From Stenotrophomonas maltophilia (GTDB lineage Bacteria > Pseudomonadota > Gammaproteobacteria > Xanthomonadales > Xanthomonadaceae), in assembly GCF_003970865.1 (NCBI RefSeq), contig NZ_RXLZ01000004.1, positions 1 to 64,000 of the forward strand: a DNA stretch of 64,000 nt, in the 5' to 3' direction. Positions 10,103 through 17,852 of the stretch are shown here, piece after piece (the stretch's first letter is position 1; every line of letters begins with the position of its first letter). The position numbers were made by a program, and so were the translations under genes. The notes beneath the pieces are model-generated. The model did no database searches. It was not told the DNA's origin and saw nothing but the letters and a program-made list of their open reading frames with translations.

Positions 10103-11943
10103 CCGACGTTCCCGCTCCGGTCTTCGACGGCAAGGCCTTCGCGGCCCAGCTCAGCACCGCCCCTGGCGTGTATCGCATGTACGCGGCCGACGACACCCTG
10201 CTGTACGTGGGCAAGGCGCGCGCACTGCGCAACCGCGTCGGCAGCTATTTCAACGGCAGCCCGAAGAACGCGCGGATCATGTCGATGATCTCGCAGATCA
10301 CGCGCATGGACGTGACCGTGACGCGCTCGGAAGCCGAGGCGTTGCTGCTGGAAAACCAGCTGATCAAGTCGCTGTCGCCGCGTTACAACGTCTCGCTGCG
10401 CGACGACAAGACCTATCCACATGTGCTGCTGACCCGCGAGGACTGGCCGCGCATCGCCCTGCATCGTGGCCCGCGTGCCATTCCCGGCCGCTACTTCGGG
10501 CCGTACCCCGGCGTGACCGCGGTACGCGAAACGCTGAACCTGATGCACAAGCTGTTCAAGCTGCGCAGCTGCGAGGACAGCGTGTTCCGCAACCGTTCGC
10601 GGCCGTGCCTGCAGTACCAGATCGGCCGTTGCAGCGCGCCCTGCATGGAGCTGGTGCCGGCGCCGGACTACGCCGAATCGGTGCGCCGCGCGGCGCTGTT
10701 CCTGGAAGGCAAGAGCGACGAACTGACCCGTGAGCTGGGCGAGCAGATGCAGGCCGCCAGCGAGGCGCTGGAGTTCGAGCAGGCCGCGCGCCTGCGCGAC
10801 CTGATCTCCTCGCTGCGCAGCATGCAGACCCGTCAGTACGTGGACGGTCGCGCCGCCGACCTGGACGTACTGGCGGTGGCCATGCAGGGCTCGCAGGCCT
10901 GCGTGCTGCTGCTGGCCTTCCGTGATGGCCGCAACCTCGGCACCCGCCCGTTCTTCCCGCGCACCAATGGCGAAGAGAGCCCGGAGGAAGTGCTGGCCGC
11001 GTTCGTCTCGCAGTACTACATCGAATTCGAGCCGCCGCGCGAGATCCTGCTGGACCGCGAGATTCCCGACGCCGACCTGCTGGTTGCTGCGCTGTCGGCC
11101 TCGGCCGAGCGCAAGGTGCAGCTGAAGTGGAACGTGCGCGGCGAGCGTGCCGGCTACGTGGAACTGGCCAGCCGCAACGCGCAGCTGACCCTGGCCACCG
11201 AACTCAACAGCCGCAACGCGCAGCACGCGCGCAGCGATGCACTGCGCGACATGCTGGGCCTGGCCGAGCCGGTCAAGCGTGTTGAATGTTTCGATATCAG
11301 CCACACCCTGGGCGAGGCCACCGTAGCCTCGTGCGTGGTGTTCGACGCCGCCGGTCCGGTGCGCGCGCAGTATCGCCGCTTCAACATCAGCGGCATCGAG
11401 CCGGGCGATGACTACGCCGCCATGCGCCAGGCCATCGACCGCCGCTTCCGCCGTGCGGTGGAAGAGCAGGGCGTGCTGCCGGACGTGCTGCTGATCGACG
11501 GTGGCGCCGGGCAGCTGGCGCAGGCCCAGGCCGCACTGGCCGACCTGGGTGTGGAAGGCGTGCTGCTGGTGGGTGTGGCCAAGGGCGTGGAGCGCCGCGC
11601 CGGCCACGAGGCGTTGGTGATGCCCGATGGCCGCGAGCTGCGCCCGGGCGCGGCCAACCCGGCGCTGCAGTTCATCCAGCAGGTGCGCGATGAGGCGCAC
11701 CGCTTCGCCATCACCGGCCATCGTGGCCGCCGCCAGAAGGCGCGGATGACCAGCAAGCTGGAGGACATCCCCGGTATCGGGCCGCGCCGTCGCGCCAGCC
11801 TGCTCAAGCATTTCGGCGGCCTGGTCGGCCTGAAAGCCGCTGGCGAAGCGGAAATCGCCAAGGTGGAAGGCATCAATGACGCCCTCGCGGCACGTATCTA
11901 CGCTAACCTGCACGGGTTGGCCACGCCTGATGCGGCCGAGTAG
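10099..11943 (+). CDS. uvrC: Excinuclease ABC subunit C
   Basis: Dual-incision nuclease of nucleotide excision repair. The 614-aa protein has an N-terminal GIY-YIG domain (APGVYRMYAADDTLLYVGKA), a UVR UvrB-binding segment around residue 205-240, a C-terminal RNase H-like nuclease domain (VECFDISHTLG, LLIDGGAGQL), and helix-hairpin-helix motifs at the end (LEDIPGIGPRRRASLLKHFGG). The start at 10099 gives MTDVPAPVF and an ATGA overlap with the NHL gene; the reading frame upstream is open only by chance. It is followed by pgsA, as in E. coli. Confidence 0.96.
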   Translation: MTDVPAPVFDGKAFAAQLSTAPGVYRMYAADDTLLYVGKARALRNRVGSYFNGSPKNARIMSMISQITRMDVTVTRSEAEALLLENQLIKSLSPRYNVSLRDDKTYPHVLLTREDWPRIALHRGPRAIPGRYFGPYPGVTAVRETLNLMHKLFKLRSCEDSVFRNRSRPCLQYQIGRCSAPCMELVPAPDYAESVRRAALFLEGKSDELTRELGEQMQAASEALEFEQAARLRDLISSLRSMQTRQYVDGRAADLDVLAVAMQGSQACVLLLAFRDGRNLGTRPFFPRTNGEESPEEVLAAFVSQYYIEFEPPREILLDREIPDADLLVAALSASAERKVQLKWNVRGERAGYVELASRNAQLTLATELNSRNAQHARSDALRDMLGLAEPVKRVECFDISHTLGEATVASCVVFDAAGPVRAQYRRFNISGIEPGDDYAAMRQAIDRRFRRAVEEQGVLPDVLLIDGGAGQLAQAQAALADLGVEGVLLVGVAKGVERRAGHEALVMPDGRELRPGAANPALQFIQQVRDEAHRFAITGHRGRRQKARMTSKLEDIPGIGPRRRASLLKHFGGLVGLKAAGEAEIAKVEGINDALAARIYANLHGLATPDAAE

Positions 11944-11961
11944 AGAGAGAAGCACGCAAGC

Positions 11962-12588
11962 ATGAAGTTGACCCTGCCCACCTGGCTGACGTTGTTGCGG
12001 ATCGTGATGATCCCGGTGCTGGTGCTGGTGTTCTACCTGCCCTACACCTGGACCAACTTCGCTTCGGCGGCGATCTTCGGCCTGGCCGCGATCACCGACT
12101 GGCTCGACGGCTGGATCGCACGCCGTTACCAGCTGGAGTCGGCCTTCGGCGCCTTCCTCGACCCGGTCGCGGACAAGCTGATGGTGGCAGTGGCGCTGTT
12201 CCTGATCGTGCAGGGCCACCCGACGCCGTGGATGGCGTTCTGGGCGGCGGTCATCGTCGGCCGCGAGATTGCGGTATCGGCGCTGCGCGAATGGATGGCT
12301 GAGCTGGGCCAGCGCGCCAAGGTGCGCGTGGCGATGATCGGCAAGGTCAAGACCACCGCGCAGATGGTCGCGCTGTTGTGCCTGCTGTATTCGGTGGCCC
12401 CCAACGTGCCGGTGGAAGACATCTGGATGGGCTGGCCGGTGTTCCACATCGGCGACTGGACCCTGGCGATCGCCGCGGTGCTGACCCTGTGGTCGGGCCT
12501 GCAGTACCTGCACGCCGCCTGGCCGAGCTTGCGTGATGACGAGCGCGCGGCGCGCGAGCGTGCGCGGCAGAAGAAGCTGGGCAACTGA
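11962..12588 (+). CDS. pgsA: CDP-diacylglycerol-glycerol-3-phosphate 3-phosphatidyltransferase
   Basis: Inner-membrane enzyme that makes phosphatidylglycerol phosphate, the committed step to phosphatidylglycerol and cardiolipin. The 208-aa protein has four to five hydrophobic helices. The CDP-alcohol phosphotransferase motif (D-G-x2-A-R...G...D-x3-D) runs from DGWIAR near residue 49 to FLDPVADK. An agagagaag purine-rich site precedes the ATG. The uvrC-pgsA-tRNA-Gly order is shared with E. coli. Confidence 0.95.
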   Translation: MKLTLPTWLTLLRIVMIPVLVLVFYLPYTWTNFASAAIFGLAAITDWLDGWIARRYQLESAFGAFLDPVADKLMVAVALFLIVQGHPTPWMAFWAAVIVGREIAVSALREWMAELGQRAKVRVAMIGKVKTTAQMVALLCLLYSVAPNVPVEDIWMGWPVFHIGDWTLAIAAVLTLWSGLQYLHAAWPSLRDDERAARERARQKKLGN

Positions 12589-12604
12589 GCCCATCGATTC
12601 GCCC

Positions 12605-12761
12605 ATCCACGCATGGCGTGGATCTACTCGACGCGCTGGACGGATCTACGGTGATGCCCCATCCACGCATGGCGTGGATCTACTGGAAATGCTGCATCCA
12701 CGGATGGTGCGGATCCATCGGTTTGTGGGGATGCTGTAGTAGATCCACGCCATGCGTGGAT
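12605..12761. repeat. Cluster of SMAG-like GTAG palindromes
   Basis: Between pgsA and the first tRNA-Gly are three clear copies of a 23-bp hairpin: 12605-12627 and 12661-12683 in one orientation (stem ATCCACGC/GCGTGGAT, ending CTAC), and 12739-12761 inverted (starting GTAG). A decayed copy is at about 12693-12718. They fit the S. maltophilia GTAG repeat family. Their position after pgsA suggests mRNA 3'-end protection or pausing; that role is inferred. Confidence 0.85.
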
Positions 12762-12801
12762 ACGCAATGCAAGGTGCCTCGCAGACCCTGAGAAAAAGCG
12801 C

Positions 12802-12829
12802 TTGACGCCATCCTTGGAATAGGTAAAAT
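12802..12829 (+). promoter_or_regulatory. Sigma-70 promoter of tRNA-Gly copy 1
   Basis: TTGACG (12802-12807) and TAAAAT (12824-12829) separated by 16 bases, ending 12 bases before the tRNA. The match to consensus is good for this GC-rich genome. Confidence 0.7.
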
Positions 12830-12841
12830 TTCGCCTCCCAA

Positions 12842-12917
<76 letters not shown>

Positions 12918-12925
12918 GATTCAAG

Positions 12926-12953
12926 AAAAACGCTCCCGCAAGGGAGCGTTTTT
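12926..12953 (+). terminator. Rho-independent terminator after tRNA-Gly copy 1
   Basis: Stem cgctccc/gggagcg flanked by A5 and T5, nine bases after the tRNA. The same hairpin with one changed base follows copy 2. Confidence 0.85.
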
Positions 12954-12979
12954 CGTTTGCGCGGCGGTGTCCGTGCAGA

Positions 12980-13540
12980 TCAATCATCATCCTGCGCCGC
13001 CGCGCGCGAACGCATGCCGGTGATGCGCGCTTCTTCGCGTGCTACCTGGCGGTCCGCAAACCACTCCTGCACATCCCCTGCGAAGCTCGCCGGGCGCCCC
13101 TTGCCCTGCACGCCCTCGGCAATCGAGGCCAGGCTGGAACGTGCCAGTTCTTCGCGCATGGCCTTCTGCGCGTTGATCATTACCGCGTGGATGCCGCACA
13201 CGCCACGGTTGGCCCATCGCGGCGGGCTGCCATCGAACAGCGCACAGCGCCCACGGATTTCCTGGCAGTCGAACAGTGCCTTCTGCCCCTCAACGGCGTC
13301 GACCACATCCAGCACGCTGATGTCTTCGGGCGCACGCGCCAACTGGTAGCCGCCACGGATACCACCAGTGGACTCAACGATGCCGGCCTTCTCCAGCTTG
13401 GGGAAGATCTTTGCCATGAAGGCCGCAGGCACGCCCTGCAGTTCGGCCAGGTCGCGGCTGCTGGGACGTTGTTCCAGCGGCGGGACCAGCCAGAGCAGGC
13501 AGTGCAGGGCGTACTCGACGCCCGTTCCGATGTGGGCCAT
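12980..13540 (-). CDS. Rrf2-family transcriptional regulator
   Basis: 186-aa regulator with the Rrf2 winged helix (MAHIGTGVEYALHCLLWL..., GVPAAFMAKIFPKLEKAGIV, GGIRGGYQLAR) and a later segment with three cysteines (C92, C99, C115). These could ligate an Fe-S cluster as in IscR/NsrR relatives, although the spacing is not the standard one. The start at 13540 is chosen at the family N-terminus. It is divergent from the NADH dehydrogenase-like gene. The 12-mer ATAACGCGGACT occurs just upstream of this gene (13560-13571) and again inside the palindrome at 13703-13743, which suggests autoregulation and control of its neighbour. Confidence 0.88.
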   Translation of the reverse strand: MAHIGTGVEYALHCLLWLVPPLEQRPSSRDLAELQGVPAAFMAKIFPKLEKAGIVESTGGIRGGYQLARAPEDISVLDVVDAVEGQKALFDCQEIRGRCALFDGSPPRWANRGVCGIHAVMINAQKAMREELARSSLASIAEGVQGKGRPASFAGDVQEWFADRQVAREEARITGMRSRAAAQDDD

Positions 13541-13702
13541 GGAACCGGTCCAGGAAAATATAACGCGGACTATAGGGGCCTGAGTTACCCGCCGCAACCC
13601 TTCGGAGCTTCATGCAGATCTTTGATTTCATTGGCGTTGTGGCTGGGGAAGGGCGTAGGGCAGGTAGGTGCTGGCCTGAACGGTGCCGCCATCAGGTGCT
13701 TG

Positions 13703-13743
13703 CACCACATAACGCGGACTCATATGATCCGTGTTATGTGGTG
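13703..13743. promoter_or_regulatory. 41-bp palindromic operator candidate
   Basis: A near-perfect inverted repeat. Outer arms CACCACATAAC / GTTATGTGGTG are exact, and inner arms CGGA / TCCG flank a CATATG centre. The left half contains ATAACGCGGACT, identical to a site beside the Rrf2 gene start. It lies about 80 bases before the oxidoreductase ATG/GTG. Operator function is inferred from symmetry and repetition. Confidence 0.65.
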
Positions 13744-13825
13744 CGTCGCTACAGCACATCACCCACGCCCGTGCCGACCGCGCATGAAGGCGCCTGAACC
13801 CCGATTCCCAGAAGGATTTCCCTCC

Positions 13826-15037
13826 GTGTCTCAACGCATTCTTGTCATCGGCGCCGGCTTTGCCGGCATGTGGAGCGCGCTCGCCGCCGCCCGTCTTCTC
13901 GACCAGGCCGCGCGCCATGATGTGGAGGTCGTGCTGGTTGCGCCGTCGCCGGAACTGCATGTGCGCCCGCGCCTCTACGAAAAGGGACCGGAGCGCATGA
14001 AGGCGCCGCTGCAGGCCATCTTCGATGCCGTGGGCGTGCGCTACCTTGCCGGCCGCGTCGAACACATCGACGTCGCCAACCAGCAGGTGCAGGTGGTGGG
14101 CACGGGTGCCGATGCCGCAGCGCAGACGCTGCACTACGACCGCCTGGTGCTGGCCGCCGGCAGTCGCCTGAACTGCCCGCCCATCCCCGGCTTGCAGCAG
14201 CACGCCTTCAACGTCGATCAGATTGCCGATGCGGCGCGCCTGCAGGCGCACGTGGAAGGTCTTGCTGATCGCCCGCACAGTGTTGCCCGCAATACGGTGG
14301 TGATTGCAGGCGCAGGTTTCACTGGCATTGAAACGGCGGCCGAAATGCCCGCGCGCCTGCGCGAGGTGCTGGGTGCCGATGCGGCCGTGAACGTCATCAT
14401 GGTCGAGCGCGCCGATGCGCTGGGCCCGGACCTGGGGGAGGGGCCGCGACCGGTCATCACCCAGGCCCTGACCGAACTAGGTGTGTCCTGGCGCCTGGGC
14501 TCGGGCGTCGCCTGCGTGGACGCCGACGGTGTCACTCTGGAGAACGGTGAACGTATCGACGCGGCCACCATTGTGTGGACGGCCGGTGCACGTGCCAGTG
14601 CGTTGACTGCTCAGATTCCCGGCCAGCACGACGCGGTGGGTCGCCTGCACGTGGACCGCACTCTCAAGGCGAAGGGTGTCGACGCGGTGTTCGCCACTGG
14701 CGACTGCGCGCATGCCGCCACCGATGACGAGGGCAACGTGGCGATGATGTCCTGCCAGCACGCGATGAACCTGGGGCGCTCCGCCGGACACAACGCCGCG
14801 GCTGACCTGATCGGGGAAGCGACGATTCCGTATGCGCAGCCCAAGTACGTGACCTGCCTGGACCTGGGGCCGTGGGGTGCTGTCTACACCGAGGGCTGGG
14901 ATCGACAGGTGGTGCTGTCCGGCGCTGAAGCCAAGGCGCTCAAGACCCGGATCAACACCGAATGGATCTACCCGCCCAGTGGTGAGCGTGCTGAGATCCT
15001 GGCGTCGGCGGATCCGCTGCGGATTGTTGTGGCCTGA
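13826..15037 (+). CDS. Type II NADH dehydrogenase-like FAD oxidoreductase
   Basis: 403-aa pyridine-nucleotide-disulphide oxidoreductase-fold flavoprotein. It has an N-terminal FAD motif (VIGAGFAGMWSALAA), a second dinucleotide motif for NAD(P)H (IAGAGFTGIETAAE), and a C-terminal FAD motif (VFATGDCAHA). This matches single-subunit Ndh/rotenone-insensitive dehydrogenases that pass electrons to quinone without proton pumping. The GTG at 13826 follows gaaggat; an upstream in-frame ATG at 13784 is the alternative. Divergence from a possibly redox-sensing Rrf2 gene and the palindrome suggest induction under redox, NO or aromatic-quinone stress (inference). Confidence 0.85.
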   Translation: MSQRILVIGAGFAGMWSALAAARLLDQAARHDVEVVLVAPSPELHVRPRLYEKGPERMKAPLQAIFDAVGVRYLAGRVEHIDVANQQVQVVGTGADAAAQTLHYDRLVLAAGSRLNCPPIPGLQQHAFNVDQIADAARLQAHVEGLADRPHSVARNTVVIAGAGFTGIETAAEMPARLREVLGADAAVNVIMVERADALGPDLGEGPRPVITQALTELGVSWRLGSGVACVDADGVTLENGERIDAATIVWTAGARASALTAQIPGQHDAVGRLHVDRTLKAKGVDAVFATGDCAHAATDDEGNVAMMSCQHAMNLGRSAGHNAAADLIGEATIPYAQPKYVTCLDLGPWGAVYTEGWDRQVVLSGAEAKALKTRINTEWIYPPSGERAEILASADPLRIVVA

Positions 15038-15174
15038 CGGCGTTGGGAACTCGAGAATGGCGCTCGCAAAGGGGGCGTCATTCTTCTGGATCATCCAGCA
15101 TCGCGCCAATCGGCTTCTGGGCATGGAGGATCCGCTGCGGGCATGGCTGACCATCAATCTCACGCCAGGCCACC

Positions 15175-15750
15175 TCATGCGGTCCAACTAATTTCATCGA
15201 TTGAACCTGCCTTCGATGATTCGATGGATGCGTGATCGAGGGAGATGCTGTTTGACTTCCTTTCATCAATTTCAAGCTGGTTCCTGAAGTTGACGCTTAT
15301 CGGGAGCGAGTTCGCCTTCTCGCTCAGTTCCCTTGTGACCAGGGTCGTGCTTGTTCCAGAACTTTTTGTCAGTTCTTCTATTGCCAAGTTGAAGATGTGG
15401 TCACCTTCAACGTTGCTCAGGATGTACTCAAGATCGCCTGTATCTCTCTTTCTTATGAACGAGAGAAGCAAGTGAAGCGAAAGGATAAACTGTTGGCCGA
15501 GATGATCGGCTTCAGTGCATTCATCTTCACGCGGTACGCTGTTCGAGTTGAGATACTTCCTGAGTGTCTTCTTCGTGGTGAAACTCGGAGGGGAGCCTGT
15601 TTCGACGGTAATCCATAGTGCGTCAAGGAACGCTCGTGCCGGTTCCTCTGAGTAGTAGGAGGTGCGCCGGAAAAGGTGAGCGAGGCGCTCGGTCGAGTAG
15701 AGGGCTTTCAATAGCTCTCGGCAGTGGTTTTCTGTCAGTTTCGTTTGCAC
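15175..15750 (-). CDS. AT-rich hypothetical protein
   Basis: 191-aa protein, soluble and helical, without signal peptide or membrane segment. The coding sequence is visibly richer in A/T than everything around it (roughly half GC by eye), which argues for recent acquisition. The stretch ARAFLDALWITVETG and the helical middle faintly recall DUF416 (YjaG-like) proteins, but the resemblance is too weak to assign. It sits between two flavoenzymes inside the block bounded by tRNA-Gly copies 1 and 2 and is transcribed against them. Confidence 0.65.
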   Translation of the reverse strand: MQTKLTENHCRELLKALYSTERLAHLFRRTSYYSEEPARAFLDALWITVETGSPPSFTTKKTLRKYLNSNSVPREDECTEADHLGQQFILSLHLLLSFIRKRDTGDLEYILSNVEGDHIFNLAIEELTKSSGTSTTLVTRELSEKANSLPISVNFRNQLEIDERKSNSISLDHASIESSKAGSIDEISWTA

Positions 15751-15949
15751 TTCTTCCTGGCGCGCCTGTGGCAGTACTGAGCGGTCGGGCGACTATCGAT
15801 GAGCGTCCCGGTGCCGTCCATGCAACTTGTCTGAAATGGGCCTGCCACTCAGGGCTATTCATGGCTTCATCCCCACTTCACCGCCACCCCATCACCTCAC
15901 CGCGCAGTCGTTCGAAGCTGCATCTCCAATCCTCCAGGGCGATGCAGCA

Positions 15950-17056
15950 ATGCCTCACACTCCCTCCGCCTACGACCACGATGTGGTCATCGTCGGCGCC
16001 AGTTTCGCCGGTGCCGCCTGCGCACTGGCTGCCACCCAATACGGCCTGCGTGTCTGCGTGCTGGAACGCAAGGCTGACCCCGGCGAGCGCCTGCACACCA
16101 CCGGCATCGTGGTGAAAGAGGCAATAGAGCAGACCTGGCTGGGGCGCATGCCCGAACATCTGGTGCAACGTGTCGCAAACGTACGCTTGTACTCGCCCAA
16201 CCTGCGCAGCGTATTGCTGGCCGCGCCGGGCTATTACTTTCTCACCACCGATACACCGAACCTGATGCGCTGGCTGGCCAGCGAACTGCGCGCGAACGGT
16301 GTCGATCTGCGCCTGCAGCAGTCCTTCACCGACGCCGATCTCAGTGGCGATGGCTGGCAGGTGGAAGGGGCAGGGCGGTGCGCCTATCTGGTCGGCGCCG
16401 ACGGTGCACGCTCACGTGTTGCCCAGCGCGCCGGCCTCGGCCAGGTGCATGACAACCTCTACGGCGTAGAACGTGAGTTCGCTGGCTTGCAGGTGACGCA
16501 GGGCGATGCGCTGCATTGCTTCGTCAGCAAGCGCTACGCGCCGGGCTACATTGGCTGGGTTGCGCAGAATCCAACCGGCCTGCAGGTCGGGCTGGCGCTG
16601 CGTCACGATCCGCAACGGGTGAGGCCGCCGGACATTGAGGGTTTCCTCGACCACGTGCGCGATGTGGTTGGCATTCCACCTTCGGCGCGTCCCTCGGCTA
16701 CCCGCGCAGGACTGGTGCCCTGTGGCCGGCCGGATGGGCCGATCACCGGCCAACGCGTGATCCTGACCGGTGACGCGGCGGGCATCGTCTCGCCGCTCTC
16801 CGCCGGGGGCATCCACTCCTCCTGGCGGCACGGCTGGGCGGCAGGCGAGGCGATTGCCCGCCATCTGCGTGGGCAAGGGCCGGAAGCGGAACGGGTGGCG
16901 CGGCAGGTGGCGCCGGCATTCCATGGCAAGCGCCTGCTGCGCTGGGCGATGGATCATCTGCAGGCCGACTGGCCGCTCAACGCACTGCTGCACACGGCGA
17001 CCACGCGCCGCATCGCCGAGCAGGTCTACTTCCACCGCCGTGGCCTGCGAACCTGA
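15950..17056 (+). CDS. FAD-dependent oxidoreductase (geranylgeranyl-reductase-like)
   Basis: 368-aa flavoprotein of the PHBH/FixC/geranylgeranyl-reductase superfamily. It has an N-terminal GxGxxG-type motif (VVIVGASFAGAACALAATQYG), ERKADPGERLHTTG after it, a middle DG motif (LVGADGARSRVAQRAGL), and a C-terminal GD motif (ILTGDAAGIVSPLSAGGI). The start at 15950 gives the family N-terminus; the open frame upstream to 15827 has no such match. Substrate unknown. It closes the first inter-tRNA block. Confidence 0.82.
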   Translation: MPHTPSAYDHDVVIVGASFAGAACALAATQYGLRVCVLERKADPGERLHTTGIVVKEAIEQTWLGRMPEHLVQRVANVRLYSPNLRSVLLAAPGYYFLTTDTPNLMRWLASELRANGVDLRLQQSFTDADLSGDGWQVEGAGRCAYLVGADGARSRVAQRAGLGQVHDNLYGVEREFAGLQVTQGDALHCFVSKRYAPGYIGWVAQNPTGLQVGLALRHDPQRVRPPDIEGFLDHVRDVVGIPPSARPSATRAGLVPCGRPDGPITGQRVILTGDAAGIVSPLSAGGIHSSWRHGWAAGEAIARHLRGQGPEAERVARQVAPAFHGKRLLRWAMDHLQADWPLNALLHTATTRRIAEQVYFHRRGLRT

Positions 17057-17110
17057 GGTATCGGTCCTCGGGGCCTGAACGCCGCCCCACAATGCAGGCG
17101 AAAATTCCTG

Positions 17111-17139
17111 TTGACGCCGTGCAGCAATATCGACACAAT
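17111..17139 (+). promoter_or_regulatory. Promoter of tRNA-Gly copy 2
   Basis: TTGACG (17111-17116), 17 bases, CACAAT (17134-17139). The following leader agcgctccttcgacgcaggt is shared with copy 3 but not with copy 1. Confidence 0.65.
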
Positions 17140-17171
17140 AGCGCTCCTTCGACGCAGGTCGAACGAAATCT

Positions 17172-17247
<76 letters not shown>

Positions 17248-17255
17248 GATTCAAG

Positions 17256-17283
17256 AAAAACGCTCCCGCAAGGGGGCGTTTTT
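17256..17283 (+). terminator. Terminator after tRNA-Gly copy 2
   Basis: Same hairpin as after copy 1, with one G/A change in the right arm (gggggcg), flanked by A5 and T5. Confidence 0.8.
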
Positions 17284-17314
17284 CGTTTGTCACACCGGTT
17301 GCACCACTGCCGCG

Positions 17315-17662
17315 CTAGCGTGGCTTGCCGGGCAGGGCGTTGCACCAGGTCCGGGCATCCTGCCGGTCGAAACGGGGGCAGCGGTTGTCCTGCGGAATGT
17401 AGACGTAGGGAACGTCATCGTCGTAGGTGAAGTGGTAGTAGTAGCTCCGGTCCTTCCCGTACAACCAGTAGTTCGATGAGCCCTGGTTGATGGCATACGG
17501 CTCGAAGGTGAGGATCGAGGATTCACCGGGAATGAAGTTGCTGCGCTCCATCAGTAGCTGCAGGGCGTTCGAGACCAGTGGGGTGGTCAGGACGAGCACG
17601 ATCACACCGACAGCCGCTGTCGTGATCGAGCCAATCAGCAGCCAGCGGCGGGGGTGTTTCAC
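17315..17662 (-). CDS. Hypothetical single-pass membrane protein
   Basis: 115 aa from a GTG at 17662 (KHPRRW...). There is one membrane helix near residues 8-28 (LLIGSITTAAVGVIVLVL), then a tyrosine-rich extracytoplasmic region (NYWLYGKDRSYYYHF). The frame stays open far upstream, but that part reads as random arginine-rich sequence. No family recognised. Confidence 0.6.
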   Translation of the reverse strand: MKHPRRWLLIGSITTAAVGVIVLVLTTPLVSNALQLLMERSNFIPGESSILTFEPYAINQGSSNYWLYGKDRSYYYHFTYDDDVPYVYIPQDNRCPRFDRQDARTWCNALPGKPR

Positions 17663-17852
17663 GGTCGGGCAGCATCGAAGCAGGACAGTGCTGCAATGTG
17701 CAATACGCCGTGAAAGTCGTCCAGTGTTCCGTGCCGGGAACGCATTGAAAGCGTAGTGAAAGACTGGGTCGGCGTTGCCTGAACCGCACGCGTGCTGTGA
17801 CCTTTTTCGGACGATTTCTCCATGTTCGCTCCACAATCGCACGGTAGCCTTC

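Noticed and set aside
9592-12606. 1004-codon minus-strand frame opposite uvrC and pgsA
   Set aside because: No domains recognised, composition of an antisense shadow, and it covers two well-supported genes.
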